Assembly (NCBI GenBank): GCA_000437375.1
Contig: FR898213.1
Span: forward strand, 1 to 5,033
Direction of reading: 5' to 3'
Origin: Eubacterium sp. CAG:841
GTDB lineage: Bacteria; Bacillota; Clostridia; Oscillospirales; CAG-272
Length of the DNA stretch: 5,033 bases
Positions 1 through 5,033 of this stretch are shown piece after piece. The position numbers and the translations under genes were made by a program. The notes under the pieces were generated by a model. The model was not told the origin of the DNA, searched no databases, and saw only the letters and a list, made by a program, of their open reading frames with translations. The stretch's first letter is position 1. The number at the start of each line of letters is the position of its first letter.

Positions 1-4
1 TTTG

Positions 5-32
5 CCTACTTTTCTTTTCAAAGAAAAGTAGG
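5..32. repeat. Perfect inverted repeat (13-bp arms) after pfkA; hairpin, possible dispersed repeat or terminator
   Basis: Bases 5-17 are exactly complementary to 20-32, with only two bases (TC, 18-19) between them, so a 12-13 bp stem forms on either strand. The stem begins four bases after the pfkA stop codon, where a terminator would be expected. However, no T-run follows the stem on either strand within the window: the pfkA-sense strand continues CAAA. From memory, hairpins of the CCTACTTTTCTTT...AAAGAAAAGTAGG kind recur between genes in gut Clostridia, so this may be a copy of a dispersed element that stabilises or ends the pfkA message. The left side is cut by the window edge, so the full element cannot be judged. 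Confidence 0.7.
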
Positions 33-36
33 TAGG

Positions 37-1098
37 TTATTGGATTTCGCCGGCTATTTCATAGAGGCGCTGCATATCGCCGAGAACCTTCGCGCAACGG
101 GCTTCCATTGCAGCTTTGTCTTCGGGAGAAAGCGCTGCTATCTCTTCGGGGGTGATCTTCTTTTTGAACATTCTGTCAACTGTAAGAGCGTATTTTATAT
201 CCGTGCAGCAGATCTTGTCGTCAACCTTGCATACAACAAGGTCTGAATGTCCTGCAAGAAGCTGATCAACAGCGTAAACGCCCATTTCGGAAGCAACGAG
301 CCTGTCCATAAGAGTAGGCGAGCCGCCGCGCTGAACGTGAGCAAGACGTGCGAACTTTGTTTCAACACCGGTCTTGTCCTGAATTGTCTTTGCGAGCTGC
401 TCGGCATAGCCGGGAAGTCCTTCGGAAACGATAACGATGAACGCTCTCTTGCCGCCGGCTCTGGCTCTCTTGATATCTTCTATCGCCTTGTCCTCGTCAA
501 ACGGGATCTCGGCAACGGCAACGGCTGTCGCGCCTGTGGCAATAGCAGTGCGGAGGGCAATATGTCCTGCCCAGCGTCCCATAACTTCAACAACGTCGCA
601 GCGCGCGTGCGATTCGCATGTGTCACGGAGACGGTCAACCATGTCTATAACGGTGTTCATCGCCGTGTCAAAGCCTATTGTGTAGTCGGTCGATGTGATA
701 TCGTTGTCTATTGTGCCGGGAATACCTATTGTGGGTATGCCGCGCTTTGAAAGGTCGGTCGCGCCTCTGAATGTGCCGTCACCGCCGATGGCAATGATAC
801 CGTCGATGTGATTTTTCTCGCATACGGCAATGGCTTTTGCCATGCCTTCTTCGGTTTTGAATTCAAGGCAACGATCGGTGTAAAGCACCGTGCCGCCCTT
901 TGTTATTATGTTCGATACGTCGGACGGGGATTTTACAAGAACCATATTGTCGTTTATAAGTCCTTTATAGCCTTCATAAATGCCGTAAACTTCAACGCCT
1001 CTTGCAAGAGCGGCTCTTGCGGCTGCTCTGTATGCGGCGTTCATGCCGGGAGCGTCTCCGCCCGATGTAAGTATGCCTATTCTTCTGAACTGTTTCAT
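37..1098 (-). CDS. pfkA: ATP-dependent 6-phosphofructokinase
   Basis: This cytoplasmic enzyme phosphorylates fructose 6-phosphate to fructose 1,6-bisphosphate, the committed step of glycolysis. The 353-residue product has the bacterial PFK motifs in order: nucleotide loop TSGGDAPGMN (11-20), GGDGT (105-109) with metal ligand D107, PGTIDND (127-133) with catalytic base D131, SHAR (163-166), MGRWAG (173-178), SEG (225-227) and HVQRGGSP (254-261). Glycine at both 108 and 128, the positions that separate ATP-using from PPi-using enzymes, indicates ATP. The start at 1098 has an AAGGAAGG site eight bases upstream (1107-1114) and gives the family's usual N-terminus; the frame stays open to 1206, but that would overlap the upstream gene. 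The protein is about 30 residues longer than E. coli PfkA because of a charged, probably helical C-terminal tail (about 312-353). It is the last gene of a three-gene unit, 32 bp after the DUF6062-type gene. Confidence 0.96.
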   Translation of the reverse strand: MKQFRRIGILTSGGDAPGMNAAYRAAARAALARGVEVYGIYEGYKGLINDNMVLVKSPSDVSNIITKGGTVLYTDRCLEFKTEEGMAKAIAVCEKNHIDGIIAIGGDGTFRGATDLSKRGIPTIGIPGTIDNDITSTDYTIGFDTAMNTVIDMVDRLRDTCESHARCDVVEVMGRWAGHIALRTAIATGATAVAVAEIPFDEDKAIEDIKRARAGGKRAFIVIVSEGLPGYAEQLAKTIQDKTGVETKFARLAHVQRGGSPTLMDRLVASEMGVYAVDQLLAGHSDLVVCKVDDKICCTDIKYALTVDRMFKKKITPEEIAALSPEDKAAMEARCAKVLGDMQRLYEIAGEIQ

Positions 1099-1106
1099 TG
1101 TTTTAG

Positions 1107-1114
1107 CCTTCCTT
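1107..1114 (-). promoter_or_regulatory. Ribosome binding site of pfkA
   Basis: On the minus strand this reads AAGGAAGG, eight bases before the ATG at 1098. It fixes the pfkA start there rather than at the longer open-frame start at 1206, which lies within the preceding gene. Confidence 0.85.
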
Positions 1115-1130
1115 ATTGTATTTTGATTTT

Positions 1131-1847
1131 TTATTTTTCTTCCGAATTTACTCCGCCGCAAAGGAAATTTATCGCGCGCGGAACGGAGTCCTTTGCATTG
1201 TACCAAGGCTCGGAATCGTAGCGGTAATCAAACTTTTTGCAGAACCAGCTGACGTCTTCTCCGAGTGAGCGTATATATTTCTGCATTATTTCGCGCGAAA
1301 CGGAGAAAAACTCTCCGAACTGCTTCTTTTGCAGGCTGTTTCTTCCTGCTGAAAGAAGCAACTTGTAATGAGGCAGACAGAAGCAGGTCTGCCGTTTGTA
1401 TTTTTCGCGGAACTCTTCTTCGTTTTCCCAAAGATATATCACCGTGCCGAGCATTTTTGAAAAAGCGTCTTCGGTGCGCGAGCAGACATAGCATGAATCA
1501 TCAAGCTTTTTCAGCTTTTCTTCCTCTTTCAGTCCTTTGCCGTCAAAAAGCGTGCCGCCGGAAAATATCTCTTTTTCCGTTTCCGCTATGTGACTTTCAA
1601 GCATAAGCGCAAGCGGAAGTCTGCTGCCACCGCCGCCCGTCATCATATCGAAGTGTTTTCGACAGAAGCCTTTTTTATTTGTTTCGATCCGGACGTCCGG
1701 CTCCATCATTGCCGCTCCCATAATGCGGTCGAGCTCGTTTTTTTCAAGCATTCTGCGCATAAGGCAGAGCGGACAGTCGGGCGTTTCGCTTTCAAGCGTT
1801 TTGTCAAAAGCCTCGTTTATCGGCATGGTATATATTTTTTCTGCCAC
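1131..1847 (-). CDS. DUF6062-type cysteine-rich protein of unknown function
   Basis: A 238-residue soluble protein that I recognise by eye as resembling the clostridial DUF6062 family (N-terminus KIYTMPINEAF, then CPLC, GFCRKH, CYVC and an EDVSWFxxKFDYR block near the C-terminus). The function is unknown. It contains two copies of one pattern: C25-x2-C28 followed by C62-x2-H65, and C119-x2-C122 followed by C157-x2-H160. The intervals of 34 and 35 residues are nearly identical. I infer two CCCH metal sites, most likely zinc. Predicted helices and the W201/F202, F206-Y208 block complete the protein. There is no signal peptide or membrane segment. The start is a GTG with an AAAGGAGAGG site (1855-1864) seven bases upstream; the in-frame ATG at 1826 would lose the conserved N-terminal residues and the spacing. 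It lies between the phosphohydrolase gene (22 bp) and pfkA (32 bp), so it is co-transcribed with both. Confidence 0.85.
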   Translation of the reverse strand: MAEKIYTMPINEAFDKTLESETPDCPLCLMRRMLEKNELDRIMGAAMMEPDVRIETNKKGFCRKHFDMMTGGGGSRLPLALMLESHIAETEKEIFSGGTLFDGKGLKEEEKLKKLDDSCYVCSRTEDAFSKMLGTVIYLWENEEEFREKYKRQTCFCLPHYKLLLSAGRNSLQKKQFGEFFSVSREIMQKYIRSLGEDVSWFCKKFDYRYDSEPWYNAKDSVPRAINFLCGGVNSEEK

Positions 1848-1854
1848 TTACGGA

Positions 1855-1864
1855 CCTCTCCTTT
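1855..1864 (-). promoter_or_regulatory. Ribosome binding site deciding the GTG start of the DUF6062-type gene
   Basis: The minus strand reads AAAGGAGAGG here, with seven bases to the GTG at 1847-1845. The strength and spacing support GTG initiation over the ATG seven codons downstream. Confidence 0.8.
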
Positions 1865-1869
1865 CGGGA

Positions 1870-2628
1870 TCAGACGTTCAGCTCAACGTTTGCAACATAT
1901 GCTCTGTGGTCGGAGAGCTGTTTGTTTATTATTTCAACGGATTCGGTTTTGAATTCCTTACTTACGAAAATATAATCTATCTTCTGATCGGGACCGAATT
2001 CGGGGTTTGTGGGAAAAGTTATTGCGTTCTGATCGGGATATACGTCAAACGTATCGGAGAGCAGCTCGCGGATGGGGTCGAGAACGGGATCGTTCGGTTG
2101 AGCGTTGAAATCGCCCATGACGATTACGGGATGTTCGCTGTCCTTTATAAGTTCCGCCATTATCTTTACGGCATTGGCTCTTTCCGCTTTTGCAAGGCCG
2201 AAGTGCGAAACGAATACATCAACGTCAACCCCGTTAAAATCAACAAGGGCGTTGAGAATAACTCTTGTTTCGTAGTAAACGTCCTCGTCGCGGGTCAGGG
2301 GATCGGGAATTGGGCAGATGCGCACATTCTTTATATGGTGCTTTGAAAGGAACCCGTTTCCGTAGTTGCCGGGCTTTCCGCCGTAGAGCCATGTGACTGC
2401 GGGAGCAAACGCATTTTCATAGCCGATAAGATCGCCGAGAACCTGAGTGGTTTTTATTCTGCCGCTGCGAACGAGCATATAGTCCACTTCGTTGAGGCCG
2501 CAGATGTCGGGAGCCTGTTCTTTTATGGTTTCCGCATATTTTCCCACAGAATATTCAAATGGCTTTCCCGTGCCTTTGCCGAAGTCTCTGGTAGCTGCAA
2601 TGTTGTATGTCATAAGTTTTAATTTCAT
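1870..2628 (-). CDS. Endonuclease/exonuclease/phosphatase (EEP) family metal-dependent hydrolase
   Basis: A complete 252-residue member of the DNase I-like EEP superfamily, which cleaves phosphodiester or phosphomonoester bonds with a divalent metal. All core motifs are present: TYNI (7-10, N9), LNEVD (45-49, metal ligand E47), NGFLS (91-95), R122, SHFGL (141-145, H142), GDFNAQP (172-178, D173 and N175), KIDYIFVS (216-223, D218) and the terminal SDHRAY (239-244, D240/H241 catalytic pair). It should therefore be active. The substrate cannot be read from the sequence: DNA ends, RNA, phosphoinositide-like or other phosphodiesters are all possible. There is no signal peptide or membrane helix, so it is probably cytoplasmic. 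The ATG at 2628 has GGAGG (2636-2640) seven bases upstream. It is the first gene of its unit, directly behind the minus-strand promoter. Confidence 0.92.
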   Translation of the reverse strand: MKLKLMTYNIAATRDFGKGTGKPFEYSVGKYAETIKEQAPDICGLNEVDYMLVRSGRIKTTQVLGDLIGYENAFAPAVTWLYGGKPGNYGNGFLSKHHIKNVRICPIPDPLTRDEDVYYETRVILNALVDFNGVDVDVFVSHFGLAKAERANAVKIMAELIKDSEHPVIVMGDFNAQPNDPVLDPIRELLSDTFDVYPDQNAITFPTNPEFGPDQKIDYIFVSKEFKTESVEIINKQLSDHRAYVANVELNV

Positions 2629-2669
2629 AACTTTTCCTCCGAAAATTCAAAGTCTTGTTTTCTTTCAAT

Positions 2670-2698
2670 ATGATATCACCTTTTTTCATCAATTACAA
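2670..2698 (-). promoter_or_regulatory. Predicted sigma-A promoter (extended -10) for the phosphohydrolase-DUF6062-pfkA unit
   Basis: On the minus strand there is a -35 box TTGTAA (2698-2693), a 17-base spacer and a -10 box TATCAT (2675-2670). TG one base before the -10 gives an extended -10. Transcription would start near 2663, leaving a leader of about 35 bases containing the GGAGG site. I saw no convincing internal promoter, so it probably also supplies the pfkA message. Confidence 0.65.
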
Positions 2699-2736
2699 TA
2701 AAAAATCATTAAATAATAATTAAAATTCCTTTTGTT

Positions 2737-2750
2737 CGGTTGACAAACCG
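2737..2750. promoter_or_regulatory. Small palindrome covering the -35 box of the ogg promoter; possible operator
   Basis: CGGTT (2737-2741) and AACCG (2746-2750) form a perfect inverted repeat around GACA. It contains the whole TTGACA -35 box at 2740-2745. A repressor bound here would block RNA polymerase at the plus-strand promoter. With only five bases per arm it could be chance, and I do not recognise it as a known operator; it does not look like an SOS box. Confidence 0.3.
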
Positions 2751-2768
2751 TTTAAAATAAAGCATAAT
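2740..2768 (+). promoter_or_regulatory. Predicted sigma-A promoter for the ogg-zinc protein-kinase unit
   Basis: A consensus TTGACA (2740-2745), a 17-base spacer and CATAAT (2763-2768, one mismatch to TATAAT) make a strong promoter. Transcription would start near 2775, giving a leader of about 27 bases with AAAGGAG at 2787-2793. It is back-to-back with the minus-strand promoter; the two -35 boxes are about 41 bp apart. Confidence 0.75.
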
Positions 2769-2801
2769 TGAGTATAAGCTGAAAGCAAAGGAGCGTTTGA
2801 A

Positions 2802-3662
2802 ATGAAATCCGTTATTACAGACACGGACAGAATAGTGTTTGAAGGGGTTAAAGATTTCTCTCCGTCGCTTACGTTCGACTGCGGACAATGCTTCAGGTTT
2901 GACGTGCTTGCGGACGGTTCGGCTGTCGGTACGGTCGGAAGAGAGCACGCGAAGATCTCCGTTTCCGGCGACGTGCTTACGATAGACGGCGGAAAAGATA
3001 CGGAGTTTTGGCGCGGGTATCTCGGTCTTGATGAGGACTATGACGCGATAAAAAAAGATATAGGCGAGCATTTCGGAAAATACGGAGACGTTATTTTTGA
3101 CGCAATGAGAGTCGGCGGCGGAATACATATTCTGCGGCAGGACATGTGGGAGGCGCTCTGCTCGTTTATAGTTTCGCAGAACAACAACATCGGCAGAATA
3201 AAAAAGATAATCGCGCGGCTCTGTGAAAAATACGGCGAGCCGTTTGATTCGGACGGAGAAACATATTATACTTTTCCTACGGCGCAGGCGCTGGCAGGCG
3301 CAAGCGTAAGCGATATATTTTCCTGCGGGACGGGATTCAGGGCAAAGTACATAAGCGATGCGGCGAAACGTGTTGCATCCGGAGAGACCGATCTTGAATA
3401 TATCTCCTCATTGAGCGATGAAAAATCGGTTGAAGAGCTTACGAAAATATGCGGCGTCGGACCTAAGGTCGCAAACTGCACGCTTCTTTTCGGATTTTAC
3501 CGTCTGGCATCGTTTCCGATAGACGTGTGGATACGCCGTGTGCTTGATAAATATTATAAAAACGGAATAGATCTCGGCGATCTCGGCTCTTATGCCGGAG
3601 TGGCTCAGCAATATCTGTTTTATTACGAACGTTACAAACAAAACGGGGAGGACGGGAAATGA
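2802..3662 (+). CDS. ogg: 8-oxoguanine DNA glycosylase/AP lyase, OGG1 type
   Basis: A 286-residue base-excision repair enzyme that removes 8-oxoguanine from DNA and nicks the abasic site. An N-terminal OGG_N-like domain (about 1-110, with CGQCFRF at 27-33 matching GQSFRW of human OGG1) precedes an HhH-GPD domain. By eye against human OGG1, the hairpin GVGPKVANC (218-226) carries the catalytic lysine K222 (human K249) and C226 (C253). PIDVW (239-243) carries D241 (D268), and SQNNNIGRI (125-133) carries N127 (N149) and R132 (R154). Q269 and F273 match base-pocket residues Q315 and F319. The human Y203 position is phenylalanine (F179). I see no Cys-rich iron-sulfur motif, unlike MutY/Nth. The ATG has AAAGGAG (2787-2793) eight bases upstream. 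Its stop overlaps the next gene's start (ATGA). The closest alternatives are AlkA-like HhH-GPD glycosylases, but the residue matches favour OGG. Confidence 0.93.
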   Translation: MKSVITDTDRIVFEGVKDFSPSLTFDCGQCFRFDVLADGSAVGTVGREHAKISVSGDVLTIDGGKDTEFWRGYLGLDEDYDAIKKDIGEHFGKYGDVIFDAMRVGGGIHILRQDMWEALCSFIVSQNNNIGRIKKIIARLCEKYGEPFDSDGETYYTFPTAQALAGASVSDIFSCGTGFRAKYISDAAKRVASGETDLEYISSLSDEKSVEELTKICGVGPKVANCTLLFGFYRLASFPIDVWIRRVLDKYYKNGIDLGDLGSYAGVAQQYLFYYERYKQNGEDGK

Positions 3663-4318
3663 TCCTTGAACCTAAAAAAATAGCGATAGCTTACCGATGC
3701 AGCGAGTGCGGAGGCACAGTTCGGAGTGTTGTCGGCGTGCTTGCTATCTCTGGCGATATGCTCCGCCTTAAATGCGATTGCGGAGGAAGCGAGCTTGTTA
3801 TAAACAAAACTTCGGACGGCAAATACCGTTTTACGGTTCCGTGCCCTTTCTGCGAATCTTCACATTCGTTTGTCATATCCAGAAAAACGCTTACTTCGCG
3901 TGAGCTTTTTACCGTTCCGTGCGCTTATGCCGGAATAGATATTTTATTTATAGGCGACGAAGATAAGGTGATAAAAGCAATAGAAGAATCGGACGAGGAG
4001 CTTTCGGAACTTCTCGGAGAGAATTCAATAGAAGATCTGAAAAATCCCAAAGACGAAGAATGGGGAGACGCCCATCTTCAGGATCTTATACTTTTCACGC
4101 TCGGCGAGCTTGCCGAAGATGGTGATATCATCTGCGATTGCGAGGACGGCGGCGATTTTGTTGTGACTCCGCATCCGGACAGAGTTGAAATAGCCTGCAA
4201 AAAATGCGGCTGTAAAAGAGAAATTTCGTGCGAGGAGGGCAGTCTCGGCGCGCATGTGCTTTTTGACTGCGACAAGTTCCGCCTTCTTCCGCCCGACGAT
4301 ATTAAGGAGGATAAATAA
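3659..4318 (+). CDS. Conserved-looking cysteine-rich, probably zinc-binding protein of unknown function
   Basis: I do not recognise a named family for this 219-residue soluble protein, although it resembles uncharacterised clostridial proteins. It begins with C14-x2-C17 and then shows a module twice: C39-x-C41, C62-x2-C65, C88 in the first half, and C159-x-C161, C180-x2-C183 (plus C185), C204 in the second. The spacings are very close (21/19 and 23/21). The modules read as beta-rich zinc-ribbon-like domains. They are joined by an acidic, helical linker (about 100-157, many Glu/Asp). There is no signal peptide or membrane segment. The ATG at 3659 overlaps the ogg stop by four bases and has GGAGG (3647-3651) seven bases upstream inside ogg, so translation of the two is coupled. 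Its last codons hold the ribosome binding site of the kinase gene. Metal binding is inferred; a nucleic-acid or redox role is possible but unsupported. Confidence 0.85.
   Translation: MILEPKKIAIAYRCSECGGTVRSVVGVLAISGDMLRLKCDCGGSELVINKTSDGKYRFTVPCPFCESSHSFVISRKTLTSRELFTVPCAYAGIDILFIGDEDKVIKAIEESDEELSELLGENSIEDLKNPKDEEWGDAHLQDLILFTLGELAEDGDIICDCEDGGDFVVTPHPDRVEIACKKCGCKREISCEEGSLGAHVLFDCDKFRLLPPDDIKEDK
4304..4310 (+). promoter_or_regulatory. Ribosome binding site of the sugar kinase, inside the upstream gene
   Basis: AAGGAGG lies within the final codons of the cysteine-rich protein gene and ends ten bases before the ATG at 4321. Only two bases separate that gene's stop from this start, so the kinase is read from the same message. 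Confidence 0.85.
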
Positions 4319-4320
4319 TA

Positions 4321-5033
4321 ATGAAAAAAATAGTAAGCTTCGGTGAAATAATGCTTCGTCTCGCTCCGGAAGGCTATCTCCGTTTTGAGCAGGCCGATAA
4401 GTTCTGTGCAACCTTCGGTGGCGCAGAAGCAAACGTTGCCGTGTCGCTCGCACGTTTCGGCGAGGATGCGCATTTCGTAACCAAAGTTCCCGCAAATCCC
4501 ATCGGTGACAGCTGTGTCCGCTCTCTTCGCGCGGAAGGCGTAAACGTTTCCGATATAGCGCGCGGCGGAGAAAGACTCGGTATTTATTATGCCGAAAAAG
4601 GCGCTTCGCAGCGACCCTCAAAGGTTGTTTACGACCGTAAGTACAGCTCTGTATCCGCAGCCGCAAGATCCGATTTCGATTGGGAAAAGATTCTTTCGGG
4701 TGCCGATTGGTTCCATTTCACGGGTATTACTCCCGCCCTTTCCGACGGTACGGCGGAGATATGTCTTGACGCGCTTAAAGCGGCTAAAAAGCTCGGCGTA
4801 AAAACAAGCTGTGACCTCAACTTCCGCAAGAATCTGTGGACGAGCGAGAAAGCCGGCAAGGTCATGGGCGAGCTTATGACTTATGTCGATCTCTGCATAG
4901 CAAACGAAGAGGATGCCGATAAAGTTTTCGGCATAAAGGCGGCATCGACGGATGTTGAGACAGGCAAGCTTGACAGAGACGGCTATAAGGAAGTTGCAAA
5001 ACAGCTTTGCGAGCGTTTCGGTTGCTCTTCCGT
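4321..5033 (+). CDS. kdgK: PfkB-family sugar kinase, probable 2-keto-3-deoxygluconate (KDG) kinase; 3' end outside window
   Basis: The first 237 residues of a ribokinase/PfkB-fold kinase that normally runs to about 310-345 residues; the C-terminal part with the GAGD catalytic motif lies beyond the window. Visible features are SFGEIMLRLAP (6-16), the sugar-binding signature GGAEANVAVSLARFG (33-47), GIYY (87-90), the YDR motif (104-106) and DLNFRKNLW (165-173). The DxNxRxxLW pattern is typical of KDG kinases, and NEED (195-198) follows it. The inferred reaction is ATP-dependent conversion of 2-keto-3-deoxygluconate to KDPG in uronic-acid and pectin breakdown. KDPG aldolase often neighbours it, which cannot be tested here. 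Fructokinase or another PfkB sugar kinase is the main alternative. The start two bases after the previous stop is fixed by AAGGAGG at 4304-4310. No separate promoter is apparent, so it is expressed with ogg unless an unseen internal promoter exists. Confidence 0.85.
   Translation, partial: MKKIVSFGEIMLRLAPEGYLRFEQADKFCATFGGAEANVAVSLARFGEDAHFVTKVPANPIGDSCVRSLRAEGVNVSDIARGGERLGIYYAEKGASQRPSKVVYDRKYSSVSAAARSDFDWEKILSGADWFHFTGITPALSDGTAEICLDALKAAKKLGVKTSCDLNFRKNLWTSEKAGKVMGELMTYVDLCIANEEDADKVFGIKAASTDVETGKLDRDGYKEVAKQLCERFGCSS

Noticed and set aside
247..750. Plus-strand open frame of 167 codons opposite pfkA
   Set aside because: It lies entirely antisense to a gene with unmistakable PFK motifs, and its product is Cys/Asn/Val-rich without recognisable motifs.
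1115..1150. Possible separate pfkA promoter with TACAAT as -10 just before its ribosome binding site
   Set aside because: No credible -35 lies 17 bases upstream, and the transcript start would fall within the ribosome binding site, so read-through from the upstream gene is more likely.
1099..1206. Upstream extension of the pfkA reading frame by 36 codons
   Set aside because: It would overlap the DUF6062-type gene, has an Arg/Lys-rich sequence unlike PFK N-termini, and the AAGGAAGG site fits the ATG at 1098.
1723..2346. Plus-strand open frame of 207 codons
   Set aside because: It is antisense to the DUF6062-type and EEP genes, has no recognisable domain, and mirrors their codon pattern.
2709..3128. 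Minus-strand open frame of 139 codons reaching from the start of ogg into the divergent region
   Set aside because: It is antisense to conserved OGG_N sequence and runs across the plus-strand promoter; no family motif is visible.
4263..4291. TTGACT as a -35 box for the sugar kinase
   Set aside because: At the proper spacing the sequence is GC-rich (CTTCCG) with no -10 likeness.
4025..4666. Minus-strand open frame of 213 codons
   Set aside because: It is antisense to two tightly packed plus-strand genes with clear motifs; its Arg-rich product is typical of a shadow frame.

Overview
The window looks like chromosomal DNA of an anaerobic Bacillota, class Clostridia, plausibly a gut Oscillospiraceae/Ruminococcaceae-type genome. 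The signs are strong AGGAGG-type ribosome binding sites before every gene, tight gene packing, a DUF6062-type protein and an OGG1-type 8-oxoguanine glycosylase of the clostridial kind, and a hairpin that resembles repeats scattered through gut Clostridia. Base composition is even across the window. I see no transposase, phage gene, CRISPR array, tRNA or rRNA.

Layout: two three-gene transcription units diverge from one AT-rich 173-bp region (2629-2801). The left unit runs on the minus strand: an endonuclease/exonuclease/phosphatase-fold hydrolase (2628-1870), a cysteine-rich DUF6062-type protein (1847-1131) and ATP-dependent 6-phosphofructokinase pfkA (1098-37). The gaps are 22 and 32 bp and each carries a ribosome binding site. 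A perfect 13-bp inverted repeat follows the pfkA stop at the window edge. The right unit runs on the plus strand: an OGG1-type 8-oxoguanine DNA glycosylase/lyase (2802-3662), an unrecognised cysteine-rich, probably zinc-binding protein (3659-4318, ATGA overlap with ogg), and a PfkB-family sugar kinase, most likely 2-keto-3-deoxygluconate kinase (4321 to beyond 5033, cut by the window edge).

Each divergent unit has a credible sigma-A promoter: an extended -10 type on the minus strand and TTGACA-17-CATAAT on the plus strand. The plus promoter's -35 box lies inside a small perfect palindrome. Both units combine a sugar-phosphate kinase with a nucleic-acid or phosphoester enzyme and a paired-cysteine protein of unknown role. 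pfkA (Embden-Meyerhof glycolysis) and the KDG kinase (uronic-acid/pectin breakdown via KDPG) feed central carbon metabolism, while the glycosylase repairs oxidised guanine.

No clearly new multi-gene system is evident. The points most worth following are the duplicated cysteine modules in the two unknown proteins, the translational coupling of one of them to ogg, a mixed set of opposite-base residues in the glycosylase, and a partly lost effector site in the phosphofructokinase.
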